NCBI RefSeq assembly: GCF_014645835.1
Contig: NZ_BMMM01000019.1
Coordinates: 124,001 to 188,000 of the forward strand
Direction of reading: 5' to 3'
Source: Streptomyces albiflavescens
Lineage (GTDB): Bacteria > Actinomycetota > Actinomycetes > Streptomycetales > Streptomycetaceae
Length of the DNA stretch: 64,000 nt
A model generated the notes under the pieces. The model was not told the DNA's origin, did not search any database, and was given only the letters and a program-made list of their open reading frames with translations. The first letter of the stretch is position 1. Each line of letters opens with the position of its first letter. Shown here in pieces: positions 8,309 through 20,491 of this stretch. The position numbers and the translations under genes are program-made.

Positions 8309-9226
8309 GTGCCCAGCATCGATCTCACCGGCAAGGTCGCCGTCGTCACCGGCAGTGGCCGTGGCCTCGGCCTGGCCTACGCACACGCCCTCGCGGCCGT
8401 CGGTGCCTCCGTGGTCGTCAACGACGTCGACGAGGCTGTGGCCGAGCAGGCCGTCAAGTCCATCACCGAAACCGGCCGCAAGGCCGTCGCCGAAGTGGTC
8501 CCGGTCGGCACGTCCGAGGCCGCCGGCCGACTCGTCGCCCGCGCGGTGGAGGAGTTCGGACGGCTCGACATCCTGGTGACCAACGCGGGCATCCTGCGCG
8601 ACAAGGTCCTGTGGAAGATGACCGACGAGGACTTCGAAGCGGTGATCACCACCCACCTCAAGGGCACCTTCACCTGCGCCCGCGCCGCCGCCGTGCGGAT
8701 GCGCGAGCAGGGCGAGGGCGGCAGCCTGATCCTGGTCGGCTCGCCGGCCGGACAGCGCGGAAACTTCGGTCAGACGAACTACGCCGCCGCGAAGGCGGGC
8801 ATCGCTGCCATGGCCCGCACCTGGTCGATGGAGCTGGGCCGCGCGGGCATCACCGTCAACGCGATCGTGCCGGTCGCCGCGACCGCGATGACCGAGACCA
8901 TCCCGGCCTTCGCGCCCTACATCGAGGCCATGAAGCAGGGTGAGCCGCTCCCCGACTTCCTCCGCAAGGGCGAGGGCTTCGGCACCCCCGAGGACTGCGC
9001 GGCCCTCATCCCGTTCCTCGCCTCCGAGGCCGCCCGCGGCATCACCGGGCAGGCCATCGGCATTGGCGGTGACAAGGTGACACTCTGGTCGCATCCGCAG
9101 GAGGTCAAGGCGGCGTACGCGGACGGCGGCTGGACCCCGGACACCCTGGCCGACGCCTGGGCCACCTCGGTCGGTGCCGAACCGCAGACCGTCGGGATCC
9201 CCGCGCCGAAGCTGCCGGAGGCGTGA
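8309..9226 (+). CDS. Short-chain dehydrogenase/reductase (FabG-like)
   Basis: The 305-residue NAD(P)-dependent SDR has the TGSGRGLG cofactor loop (residues ~14-21), NAG in LVTNAGILRD, the catalytic Ser in LVGSPAG and the YxxxK motif in YAAAKAG near residue 157. The C-terminal extension (after ~250) is longer than in classical FabG and resembles hydroxyacyl-CoA dehydrogenase-type SDRs. GTG at 8309 was preferred over an upstream TTG because AAGGGA lies seven bases before it. It is first in a four-gene operon with an amidohydrolase, acyl-CoA synthetase and MaoC hydratase. A 3-hydroxyacyl-CoA oxidation step is the likely role. Confidence 0.9.
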   Translation: MPSIDLTGKVAVVTGSGRGLGLAYAHALAAVGASVVVNDVDEAVAEQAVKSITETGRKAVAEVVPVGTSEAAGRLVARAVEEFGRLDILVTNAGILRDKVLWKMTDEDFEAVITTHLKGTFTCARAAAVRMREQGEGGSLILVGSPAGQRGNFGQTNYAAAKAGIAAMARTWSMELGRAGITVNAIVPVAATAMTETIPAFAPYIEAMKQGEPLPDFLRKGEGFGTPEDCAALIPFLASEAARGITGQAIGIGGDKVTLWSHPQEVKAAYADGGWTPDTLADAWATSVGAEPQTVGIPAPKLPEA

Positions 9227-10098
9227 TGGACCTCAGCGAACTGGTCGCGATCGACGTCCATACCCACGCCGAGGTGTCGTCGAAGGGCCACTCCTCGCTC
9301 GACGAGGACCTGCACGACGCCTCCAGTGCCTACTTCAAGGTCGAGGGAAAGCGGAAGCCGACCCTGGAGGAGACCGCCGCCTACTACCGCGAGCGGAAGA
9401 TGGCCGCCGTGATCTTCACGGTCGACGCCGAGTCCGCCACCGGCACCGAGCCGGTCCCGAACGAGGAGGTCGCCGAGGCCGCGGCCGCCCACCCGGACGT
9501 GCTGATCCCGTTCGCCTCCATCGACCCCTTCCGCGGCAAGGCGGGGATCAAGCGGGCCCGCCGCCTGGTCGAGGAGTACGGGGTGAAGGGCTTCAAGTTC
9601 CACCCCAGCATCCAGGGCTTCTTCCCCAACGACCGCTCGGTGGCGTACGACCTGTACGAGGTGATCGAGGAGACCGACACGATCGCCCTCTTCCACACGG
9701 GACAGACGGGGATCGGCGCCGGGGTGCCCGGCGGGGGCGGAATCCGGCTCAAGTACTCGAACCCGCTGCACGTGGACGACGTGGCCGCCGACTTCCCGCA
9801 TCTGAAGATCATCCTGGCGCACCCCTCCTTCCCCTGGCAGGACGAGGCGCTCGCGGTGGCTACGCACAAGCCGGGCGTGCACATCGACCTGTCCGGCTGG
9901 TCGCCGAAGTACTTCCCGCCGCAGCTGGTGCAGTACGCCAACACGCTGCTGAAGGACAAGGTCCTCTTCGGCTCCGACTACCCCGTCCTCACCCCCGACC
10001 GGTGGCTCTCCGACTTCGAGAAGCTGCCGGTCAAGGACGAGGTCAAGCCGAAGATCCTCAAGGAGAACGCCGCCCGCCTGCTCGGGCTCACGCCGTAA
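9226..10098 (+). CDS. Amidohydrolase (ACMSD-like metal-dependent hydrolase)
   Basis: This 290-residue TIM-barrel enzyme of the amidohydrolase-2 (PF04909) group has the N-terminal metal motif DVHTHAE, a mid-barrel FKFHPSIQGFFPND strand, LFHTGQTG, ILAHPSFPW and the C-terminal metal-ligand Asp in LFGSDYPVL. Members decarboxylate or hydrolyse aromatic or cyclic acids. Its ATG shares one base with the SDR stop (TGATG), so the genes are translationally coupled. In this operon it may open or decarboxylate a ring intermediate handled as a CoA ester. The substrate cannot be read from the sequence. Confidence 0.88.
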   Translation: MDLSELVAIDVHTHAEVSSKGHSSLDEDLHDASSAYFKVEGKRKPTLEETAAYYRERKMAAVIFTVDAESATGTEPVPNEEVAEAAAAHPDVLIPFASIDPFRGKAGIKRARRLVEEYGVKGFKFHPSIQGFFPNDRSVAYDLYEVIEETDTIALFHTGQTGIGAGVPGGGGIRLKYSNPLHVDDVAADFPHLKIILAHPSFPWQDEALAVATHKPGVHIDLSGWSPKYFPPQLVQYANTLLKDKVLFGSDYPVLTPDRWLSDFEKLPVKDEVKPKILKENAARLLGLTP

Positions 10099-10149
10099 GG
10101 GGCCACCCCATGTGCCATCCCATGTGCGACGACGGACAGGGGCAGACAG

Positions 10150-11676
10150 ATGCGCAATGAGGGACTGGGCTCATGGCCCGCACGCAGGGCCCGCAAGACC
10201 CCGCACCGCACCGCCCTGATCCACGGCGACACCGGCGTCACCTATGCCGAGCTGTACGCGCGCACGACCCGGCTCGCCCAGGCCCTGCGCGCCCTGGGGC
10301 TGCGCCGCGGCGACCGGATCGCCTATCTCGGTCCCAACCACCCGGCGTACCTCGAAACGCTCTTCGCGGCGGGTGTCCTGGGCGCGGTCTTCGTACCGCT
10401 CAACCCCCGCCTCGCGGGACCCGAGATCGCCTACCAGCTGAGCGATTCGGGCGCCAAGGCCCTGGTGTACGCGCCGTCGCTGGCGGGGCTCGTCGCGGGT
10501 CTGCCGGGCAGCACCGATGTGCGGACGTTCGTCGAAGTCGGCGACCATTACGAGGAGTTGATCGCCGAGGCCGGCGACGAGGCGATCGACCAGCCCGTCA
10601 CCGCGGACGACACCTGCATCATCATGTACACCTCGGGCACGACCGGCCGCCCCAAGGGCGCGATGCTCACCCACGGCAATCTGACCTGGAACGCGGTCAA
10701 CGTGCTCGTCGACCACGATCTGATCGCCGACGAACGCGCCCTGGTCTCCGCCCCGTTGTTCCACACGGCCGGGCTGAACATGCTCACCCTGCCGGTGCTC
10801 CTCAAGGGCGGCACCTGCGTCCTGGTCGAGTCCTTCGACCCGGCGGCCACCTTCGGCCTGATCGAGCGGCACCGGATCACCTTCATGTTCGGTGTGCCGA
10901 CCATGTTCGACCAGGTGGCCCGGCATCCGCGCTGGGCCGACGCCGACCTGTCCTCGCTGCGCATCCTCACCTGCGGCGGCTCGCCGGTGCCGACTGCGCT
11001 GATAGCCGCCTACCAGGAGCGCGGCCTCACCTTCCTGCAGGGCTACGGGATGACCGAGGCCGCACCCGGCACCCTCTTCCTGGACGCGGAACACGCGGTC
11101 GGCAAGGCGGGTTCGGCGGGGGTGCCGCACTTCTTCAGCGATGTACGGGTCGTACGGCCCGACTTCATGCCGGTCGACGTCGGCGAGACGGGCGAAGTGG
11201 TCGTCCGCGGCCCGCACGTCATGCCCGGGTACTGGGGTCTGCCCGACGAGACCGCCGCCGTCTTCGCCGACGGCTGGTTCCGCAGCGGGGATGCCGCCCG
11301 GATCGACGAGGACGGCTATGTCTTCATCGTCGACCGCATCAAGGACATGATCATCTCCGGCGGCGAGAACATCTACCCGGCCGAGATCGAGGACTTGCTC
11401 CTCGCCCACCCCGACATCGTCGAGTGCGCGGTCATCGGCGTCGCCGACGACAAGTGGGGCGAGGTGCCGCGCGCGGTCGTCGTCGCCCGCGAGGGGGTCG
11501 ACCTGGACCCGGACGCCGTCCTCGCGTCGCTGGCCGGACGCCTCGCCAAGTACAAGATCCCGAAGTCGGTCGTCATCGCGGACGAACTCCCGCGAACCGC
11601 CTCCGGGAAGCTCCTCAAGTCCCGTGTCCGTACGCGGTACGGCACCACCAACTCGTCAGCAAGGAAGCACATATGA
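10150..11676 (+). CDS. AMP-dependent acyl-CoA synthetase
   Basis: The 508-residue adenylate-forming enzyme has the P-loop-like A3 motif YTSGTTGRPKGAM (near residue 160), A5 in LQGYGMTEAAP, A7 in WFRSGDAARIDEDGY, hinge A8 in DRIKDMIISGGENIYPAEIE and the A10 lysine in PRTASGKLLK. It converts a carboxylate, ATP and CoA to acyl-CoA via an acyl-adenylate. Sequence style matches medium- or long-chain and aryl acid ligases. It sits between the amidohydrolase and the MaoC gene, whose ATG overlaps its stop (ATGA). It therefore probably activates the acid that enters this pathway. Confidence 0.93.
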   Translation: MRNEGLGSWPARRARKTPHRTALIHGDTGVTYAELYARTTRLAQALRALGLRRGDRIAYLGPNHPAYLETLFAAGVLGAVFVPLNPRLAGPEIAYQLSDSGAKALVYAPSLAGLVAGLPGSTDVRTFVEVGDHYEELIAEAGDEAIDQPVTADDTCIIMYTSGTTGRPKGAMLTHGNLTWNAVNVLVDHDLIADERALVSAPLFHTAGLNMLTLPVLLKGGTCVLVESFDPAATFGLIERHRITFMFGVPTMFDQVARHPRWADADLSSLRILTCGGSPVPTALIAAYQERGLTFLQGYGMTEAAPGTLFLDAEHAVGKAGSAGVPHFFSDVRVVRPDFMPVDVGETGEVVVRGPHVMPGYWGLPDETAAVFADGWFRSGDAARIDEDGYVFIVDRIKDMIISGGENIYPAEIEDLLLAHPDIVECAVIGVADDKWGEVPRAVVVAREGVDLDPDAVLASLAGRLAKYKIPKSVVIADELPRTASGKLLKSRVRTRYGTTNSSARKHI

Positions 11677-12128
11677 GCATCACCGTGAACGGCCTCGACG
11701 CACTCAGGAAGCTTGCGGGCGGCGACCTCGGGACCAGCGAGTGGATCGAGATCACCCAGGAGCGCATCAACACCTTCGCCGACGCCACCGGCGACCACCA
11801 GTGGATCCACGTCGACCCCGAGGAGGCCGCGGAGGGCCCCTTCGGCGCACCCATCGCGCACGGCTATCTGACCCTCTCCCTCTTCATCCCGCTCTTCACC
11901 GAGCTGCTGGAGGTCGAGGGCGTGTCGGCGAAGGTCAACTACGGCCTGAACAAGGTGCGTTTCCCCTCGCCCGTGAAGGTCGGTTCGCGGATCCGCCTGG
12001 TCGCGAGGCTCGCCTCGGTCGAGGACGTGCCGGGCGGGGTGCAGATCGCCGTCGACGGCACGATAGAGATCGACGGCGGCGGGAAGCCCGCCGCCGTCCT
12101 GCAGAGCCTGTCGCGTTTTTACGCCTGA
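11673..12128 (+). CDS. MaoC-type enoyl-CoA hydratase
   Basis: The 151-residue hot-dog-fold protein has the MaoC hydratase signature: FADATGDHQWIHVD (catalytic Asp and His) near residues 32-45 and APIAHGYLTLSL following. Length and motif match single-domain R-specific enoyl-CoA hydratases. It would hydrate a trans-2-enoyl-CoA that the SDR could then oxidise. Its ATG overlaps the synthetase stop by four bases. It ends three bases from the stop of the convergent secreted-protein gene, so transcription of the two operons must meet here. Confidence 0.93.
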   Translation: MSITVNGLDALRKLAGGDLGTSEWIEITQERINTFADATGDHQWIHVDPEEAAEGPFGAPIAHGYLTLSLFIPLFTELLEVEGVSAKVNYGLNKVRFPSPVKVGSRIRLVARLASVEDVPGGVQIAVDGTIEIDGGGKPAAVLQSLSRFYA

Positions 12129-12131
12129 CCT

Positions 12132-12980
12132 CTACTGCTGGCGGTACGCGTACACGGTGGTCGCCACCGCGCACACTCCGGGCGAGATCACCTCGGCCCG
12201 GAGCGTGCCGCGTACGGCGTCGTAGTCCACGCCCTCGGTCTCGTACGTCCCGTCCGTGCACAGGCTGCGCTGCGGCAGGGCGAAGAGGCTGGTGACATGG
12301 CCTGTGACCGGCTGACCGTCGAGCTTGTGGTCCAGGTCGACCTGGAGCAGCGGCCGGTCTTCGGGGAAGAGCGTGCGCGAGCCGTCGTCCGAGGCGCACA
12401 GCAGCCGGCTGGAGTTCACGAAGTCGCAGCCCTGGATGTCGCGGACCGGCTTGTCGAGGGTGATCTGCCAGGCCTCCGGCAGGGCGCCGCCGGTACGCGG
12501 GGTCGACGGATTGAGCAGGGGAGCGGGGAAGACCTGGAGCCGGTTCTGGTCGCCCCACTCGCCCGACACCAGCCACTGCCCGTCGGGCGACACGGTGGCG
12601 AAGGAGTTGTTCAGCTTCTCGCCCGGATCGAGCTGATGCACGTACTCGTAGCGCTTCCCGGCGGGTGTGGTGACGGCGAACATCTTCGACGTCGCCGTGT
12701 CCGGTCCCTGATAGGCGTCGAACACATAGCCCTGCGCGATGTCCGGGTCGCCCACGTGGTTCCAGCCCTTGATCCGCAGATCGAGGGGGACGGAAGCGAG
12801 CCCGCGGTACAGCAGTGACCCGTTCGCGCGGCTCGCCAGTCCCTGACCACCGCTCAGCGAGTCGACGTACGCCGTGCCGGTCTCGGTCCAGTGGGGTTCA
12901 TCGGCGACGGCGGACGACGTACTCATGCCCACCGCCAAGGCGCCCAACAGGGAGCCCAGAGCCAGTAACTGACGTTTCAT
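12132..12980 (-). CDS. Secreted protein of unknown function with an early TTA codon
   Basis: The 282-residue protein begins with a Sec signal peptide (MKRQLLALGSLLGALAVGMS, cleavage after SSAVA near residue 27). The mature part is rich in short strands with recurrent motifs such as ATVSPDGQWLVSGEWG, hinting at a beta-propeller-like fold; several Cys pairs are present. No enzyme family is recognised. Codon 5 is TTA (plus-strand TAA at 12966-12968), read in Streptomyces by the developmentally controlled bldA tRNA. Its ATG shares one base with the preceding stop, making it the last gene of the leftward glycan operon. It may be a Streptomyces-restricted family. Confidence 0.8.
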   Translation of the reverse strand: MKRQLLALGSLLGALAVGMSTSSAVADEPHWTETGTAYVDSLSGGQGLASRANGSLLYRGLASVPLDLRIKGWNHVGDPDIAQGYVFDAYQGPDTATSKMFAVTTPAGKRYEYVHQLDPGEKLNNSFATVSPDGQWLVSGEWGDQNRLQVFPAPLLNPSTPRTGGALPEAWQITLDKPVRDIQGCDFVNSSRLLCASDDGSRTLFPEDRPLLQVDLDHKLDGQPVTGHVTSLFALPQRSLCTDGTYETEGVDYDAVRGTLRAEVISPGVCAVATTVYAYRQQ

Positions 12981-14647
12981 CACACACCTGCCACATCGAC
13001 GAAGACCGGGTTGGCATAGAACCACGTATCGACCCACGGGTCACCGTCGCCGGGCACATGCGGAATCGGGCCGTGCGGGTCGATCGAGGCGCCGAGATAC
13101 CCGGCGCCATTGCGGTTGCCGTCGCTGCCGCGCAGCCGGACGTAGAAGGACTCGTCACCGGCGACCAGCGGGATGCGCAGGGTGTACGTCCCCTTCCGGC
13201 CGCTCACGTCCCGCGTGTGGACGACCCTGGTGTCGGGCGCCCGCCAGTCGTCGCGGTCGGCCACCGGGCCGCGCACCGCGCCGCGGATCACGTCGACGTG
13301 CGCCAACTCGGGCAGGATACCGTGGGGGTTGGGACGCGAGGCGGTCGTCACGGTGACGCTCAGCGTGAGCTTCTCGCCCTTGCGGACGCGCAGTCGGCCG
13401 CCCATGGTCACACCCGGGCCGTGGTCGCAGTCCCGCTTCAGCCGGACGTCGAGGCCGTCGAGCAGATGTCCGTGGTCCAGCCAGACCCGGCCCGCGCGCA
13501 GGCCCGCCATCACGGCGCGGTAGCCGTAGCGGGTCACGCCGACATGCGTGCGGCTGAACTGGCCGGGCCAGAAGTCGCCGCCCGGCTGCTGTGTGTCGGT
13601 GTTCACCGGGTCGGGGATGTGCCCGGTGTTGTCGAAGTTCTGCCCGGGCGCCCAGTCGCCGTTCTTCCAGGTGTCGAAGACGACACGGTGCACATCGGAG
13701 TTGGTGGTGATCGTGAAGAGCCGCCCCTCGGCGAGCATCGCGTCCCACATGCCGCCGACGGTCGCCGTCATCCAGTCGAAGCCGCCGTACAGGACGTACG
13801 CGTCCTCCGGGTACCCGGCGAAGGAGTTCTCGGACGGCTTGTTGACGTACTCGCCGCGCTGCCGGCCGGAGCCGACCCAGCCGGGGATGCCGCCGCCCTG
13901 GGCGCCGGGCGCGCCCTCCATGCCGATCATGATCTCGGGGGCCGCGTCCCGCCAGTTGCGCATCTCGTGCGGGGAGTCGATGCCCAGGCGCAGCGGATGG
14001 TTGGCGAGGACGAGGACGTCGTCGACGTATCCGGCACGGCGCTGTGCGGCCAGCCACTGGATGGCCTTGACCGCGTGGGCCTCGTTGCGGGCCGTGTCGG
14101 GGCTGGTGGGGGAGCCCGCGGTGTAGCCCAGCAGCTTGCCGTCGTAGGCGAGTTCGAACTGGGTGAGCAGGTCCACCTCGTGCGGTCCGGGAGCGGCGAA
14201 GACGGTGGCGTGCTCGGCGGCCGGGATGTACCACTCCAGACCCTGGAAGATCAGCTGGCGCGGGTTCTGGGCGCGCGCCGCGAGGATCTCCTGGTGTTCC
14301 AGCTTCGCGCCGTAGTGGGCGTGCCCGAAGTTGGAGTGCTCGTTGAAGACCATCCAGTCGAGCCCGTACTGGGCGCCGGCCCGGGCGAGTTGGGAGAACG
14401 TGTACTTCGCGTCGTGGCTGTAGACGGAGTGGATGTGGTGGTCGCCCACGAGGTAGGCGAGACGCGGGTCGTTGCCGCCGAAGCCTCGGGTGGAGGCCGC
14501 CGCGGGTGTCGCGAGCGAGCCCACCGCGAAAGCCGCCCCGAACAGGCCCGCGCGGCGCAGCAGCCCGCGCCGCGACATGCCCTGCGGGTCCAGCGCGGCG
14601 GGTGAGACGGACGGATCGGCCCAGGCGGGCAGTTGCTGCTCGGTCAT
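12980..14647 (-). CDS. Exported PHP-domain / CehA-McbA-like metallohydrolase
   Basis: The 555-residue protein has a twin-arginine signal (SRRGLLRRAGLFGAAFAVGS, residues ~25-50) and a PHP fold beginning GDHHIHSVYSHD, whose His and Asp residues bind metals. Later motifs include FNEHSNFGHAHY, NHPLRLGID and TNSDVHRVVFDTW. It resembles CehA/McbA-type phosphoesterases and carbaryl hydrolases. The C-terminal ~150 residues are beta-rich. It follows an exported metallophosphoesterase by 28 bases and is coupled to the secreted gene below, so extracellular phosphate or carbamate ester cleavage is a reasonable inference; the substrate is unknown. Confidence 0.85.
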   Translation of the reverse strand: MTEQQLPAWADPSVSPAALDPQGMSRRGLLRRAGLFGAAFAVGSLATPAAASTRGFGGNDPRLAYLVGDHHIHSVYSHDAKYTFSQLARAGAQYGLDWMVFNEHSNFGHAHYGAKLEHQEILAARAQNPRQLIFQGLEWYIPAAEHATVFAAPGPHEVDLLTQFELAYDGKLLGYTAGSPTSPDTARNEAHAVKAIQWLAAQRRAGYVDDVLVLANHPLRLGIDSPHEMRNWRDAAPEIMIGMEGAPGAQGGGIPGWVGSGRQRGEYVNKPSENSFAGYPEDAYVLYGGFDWMTATVGGMWDAMLAEGRLFTITTNSDVHRVVFDTWKNGDWAPGQNFDNTGHIPDPVNTDTQQPGGDFWPGQFSRTHVGVTRYGYRAVMAGLRAGRVWLDHGHLLDGLDVRLKRDCDHGPGVTMGGRLRVRKGEKLTLSVTVTTASRPNPHGILPELAHVDVIRGAVRGPVADRDDWRAPDTRVVHTRDVSGRKGTYTLRIPLVAGDESFYVRLRGSDGNRNGAGYLGASIDPHGPIPHVPGDGDPWVDTWFYANPVFVDVAGV

Positions 14648-14675
14648 GATCGTGTGAGTCCCTCGGGTCTTCGGG

Positions 14676-16532
14676 TCAGTGGTTCATGAACGACGTGACG
14701 GGAAGGGCGCGCTCGACGATCCGGACGTCGCCGAGCCGGCCGTGCAGAATCTGGTCGATCTGCCCCGCGTACTCGTAGCCGCCGAGCAGCCACGGCAGCC
14801 CGAGGGAGGTGAGTCCCACGGCGGAGGCGTGCGGATTGCGGGCGACCGGGCAGCCCTGGACGTACATCGTGGTGTGGGAGCCGTCGTTGACGACGGCGAC
14901 GTGCCACCACTGCTCCCGGGCCGTCTCGTCGCCCCAGTTGGTGGCGATGCCCTGCTGGTTGAGCGGCCGGACCGCCCACTGCGGGCCGGGCCCGTCGGAC
15001 AGGGAGAGCGTGGCGAGCGGCTCGTCCGGGTCGTCCGCGGTCTTGCCCGCGCCGCCGCCGGTACCGGTGCGGCTGATCAGCGAGGCCCAGGCGTTGTGCG
15101 AGGCGTCCCAGTCGGCGGGCAGCTGGTAGAAGGCCTCGATGGTGTAACCACGCTGGAAGGTCGCCGAGTTGAGGGGCGCTCCGTCGACCGTGCGCAGATA
15201 CGCGCCCTTCAGCGGAGGCTTGCCGCCCTGGAAGGAGAGGCTGCCATGGCCCGGCTGGTCCGGGTGGTGGGCCGACGACCAGGTGAGGGCGCCGTCGGCG
15301 ACCTTGACCACGGTCAGGTCGTTCCCGTGCCCGGACAGATCACGGACCGTGCCGTCGACCGCCGTACCGTCGTCGTGTCCGTCGAAGCGCCAGTAGGCGA
15401 CCGTGCCCCGGACGAGCATCTGCGAGGCGGCTCGCGACGGCCGGGCGGGAACCGGAGCGAAGCCCGAGAAGCGCTCCTCGAAGTCGAGGGTGACGGAGAA
15501 CCGGTCGGCGTCGCCACTGAGTTCGATCTCCTGCCGTTCCAGCTCATTGAGGCCCTTGGCGGCCCGGCCCAGGATCCACGGCGAGATCGTCTCGACGTCT
15601 ATGGTGTTCCGGTCGAGGTCGAAGCGGTAGAGGCGGATCATCGCCGCACCGCCGTAGTAACGATTCTGATAGTTCGTCAGGTGCAGATGCACCTCGTTCC
15701 CGGCCGCGTTCTTGCGGGTGGCGCGGGCGGCGGGCCAGTAGTGCCCGTTGAGGGTCAGGAAGATCTGGTCGTGATCATTGACCAGCTCGTCCCACAGACG
15801 CTGCCCGTACGAGGAGAGGGTGTCGTCCTCGACGACCAGCTCGTGCGTGGTGAGGATGACGGGCGTCCTGGGGTGCTGGGCGATGACGTCCTTCGCCCAC
15901 GCGTAGCCCTTCGCCGACAGCCGCCAGTCCAGTGCGAGGACGAGCCACTGCCGGCCGGCCGCCGTGAAGAGGTGGAAGGTGTTGTAGCCGTCCGGCGAGG
16001 CACCGCCGAAGGTGCGCTGGTGCGCGAAGCGCCGCGGCCCGAAGACGTCGAGGTACGGCGTCGCGCCGCGCTGGTCGTCCGTGGACGACCTGATGTCGTG
16101 GTTGCCCGCGAGCACGCTGTAGCCCACGCCGCGCCGGTCGAGCAGCTCGAACGCCTTGCCGGCCGCGTCGAATTCGGCCTGCGCGCCGTTCTCCGTGAGG
16201 TCGCCCAGATGCGAGAGGAAGACGATGTTCTCGTCCTTGCCGTGCTCCAGGAGGTAGCGGAGCGAGGCCTCGATCGGCGCGGGGTTGATGCTGGGGCCGT
16301 CGAAGAGGTACTGGGTGTCGGGCATGACGGCGAGGGTGAAGCGGCGGCTTTCGGGGTCGGGCCGCCAGCTCGCCTCACGGGCGGCAGCCTGGGCGGTCGC
16401 GGGCAGCGCGACGGTCGTGGCCGCAGCGCCGATCAGCGCCGTGGCCCGCAGGAAGTTACGTCTTCCGGCGTCGGCCTGGTCGGCTTGGGCGGCGGCCTGA
16501 TCGGCCTGCGTCCGGGCATGCGAAGTACACAC
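14676..16532 (-). CDS. Exported metallophosphoesterase with C-terminal LamG domain
   Basis: The 618-residue protein has an unusual Gln/Ala/Asp-rich N-terminal tail, then a twin-arginine signal (GRRNFLRATALIGAAAT). A calcineurin-like phosphoesterase domain follows (about 65-330), with metal motifs PDTQYL, SHLGDLTENG, AGNHDIR, LTTHE and NGHYWP. Residues ~375-610 form a LamG/concanavalin-type module (TVAYWRFDG, then WWHVAVVNDG and TMYVQG). Start is GTG with GGAG just upstream. The neighbouring beta-galactosidase and PHP hydrolase suggest that it dephosphorylates a glycan-linked substrate outside the membrane. A cyclic-nucleotide or phospholipid substrate is an alternative. Confidence 0.88.
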   Translation of the reverse strand: MCTSHARTQADQAAAQADQADAGRRNFLRATALIGAAATTVALPATAQAAAREASWRPDPESRRFTLAVMPDTQYLFDGPSINPAPIEASLRYLLEHGKDENIVFLSHLGDLTENGAQAEFDAAGKAFELLDRRGVGYSVLAGNHDIRSSTDDQRGATPYLDVFGPRRFAHQRTFGGASPDGYNTFHLFTAAGRQWLVLALDWRLSAKGYAWAKDVIAQHPRTPVILTTHELVVEDDTLSSYGQRLWDELVNDHDQIFLTLNGHYWPAARATRKNAAGNEVHLHLTNYQNRYYGGAAMIRLYRFDLDRNTIDVETISPWILGRAAKGLNELERQEIELSGDADRFSVTLDFEERFSGFAPVPARPSRAASQMLVRGTVAYWRFDGHDDGTAVDGTVRDLSGHGNDLTVVKVADGALTWSSAHHPDQPGHGSLSFQGGKPPLKGAYLRTVDGAPLNSATFQRGYTIEAFYQLPADWDASHNAWASLISRTGTGGGAGKTADDPDEPLATLSLSDGPGPQWAVRPLNQQGIATNWGDETAREQWWHVAVVNDGSHTTMYVQGCPVARNPHASAVGLTSLGLPWLLGGYEYAGQIDQILHGRLGDVRIVERALPVTSFMNH

Positions 16533-16604
16533 GTCTGCTCCATCAAAGAGGCGTCGAAGAGGTGGGTGCGCAAGGAGAGGTCGAAGAGGTGGATGCGAGC
16601 GAGG

Positions 16605-19642
<3,038 letters not shown>

Positions 19643-19643
<1 letters not shown>

Positions 19644-20479
19644 CAGCGGATGGCCCCCTTGCCGAGGTCGCCGATGATCTGCTTGGCGCCGATCGCGAAG
19701 ACGATCAGCAGCGGGACGAGGGCCAGCAGCGCGCCCGTCATGACCATTCCGTAGTCGGTCGTGCCGTGGACGCCGTTGAGCTGGGACAGGGCGACCTGGA
19801 GGGTCACATTGTCCGGGTTGGTGAGGGCGATCAGGGGCCAGGCGTAGTCGTTCCACTGGCCCATGAAGGTGAAGATGCCGAGGAAGGCGAGGCCGGGACG
19901 GACGACCGGGAGCGCCACGTGCCAGTACTGGCGCAGGAATCCGGCCCCGTCGAGCTTGGAGGCGTCGAGGAGTTCGTCGTGGATGGCGCTCTTCATGTAC
20001 TGGCGCATCCAGAAGATGCCGAAGGCGTTGGCGGCCGCCGGGACGATCAGCGCGGTCATCGAGCCGATCCAGCCCAGCTTTGCCATGATCACGAACTGCG
20101 GGATGGCCTGGAGCTGCGCCGGCACCATGAAGATCGCCATCATCAGGGCGAAGAGCACCCGGCGCCCGGGGAACTGGAACTTGGCGAAGACGAAGGCCGC
20201 GAGGGAGTCGAAGAAGAGGACCAGGACCGTGACCGAGCCGGCCACGAGCAGGGAGTTGAACATCGACCCGAAGAAGTCGACGCTGTCGAAGAGGTGGCGG
20301 AGGTTCTCCAGGAAGTGCGAGCCGGGCAGCAGCTTGGGCGGGTAGGAGAAGATCTCGGTCGACGAGTGCGTCGACATGATCACGGCCCAGTAGAACGGGA
20401 AGACCGAGAGCAGCAGGCCGACGATCAGGACCAGGTGGAGGGCTATGCCCCGCTGCCGTGAACCCTTGATGGATGCCAT
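19643..20479 (-). CDS. Sugar ABC transporter permease (MalG-like)
   Basis: The 278-residue inner-membrane protein has six predicted helices and the permease EAA loop in DASKLDGAGFLRQYWHVALP near residue 175, which docks the ATPase. Length and FTFMGQWNDYAWPL resemble MalG-type CUT1 subunits. It lies 12 bases after its partner permease and its stop overlaps the beta-galactosidase ATG. No ATPase gene is in this operon, as is common in Streptomyces, where a shared MsiK-type ATPase serves many importers. Confidence 0.95.
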
Positions 20480-20491
20480 GGTGGCGGTCTC

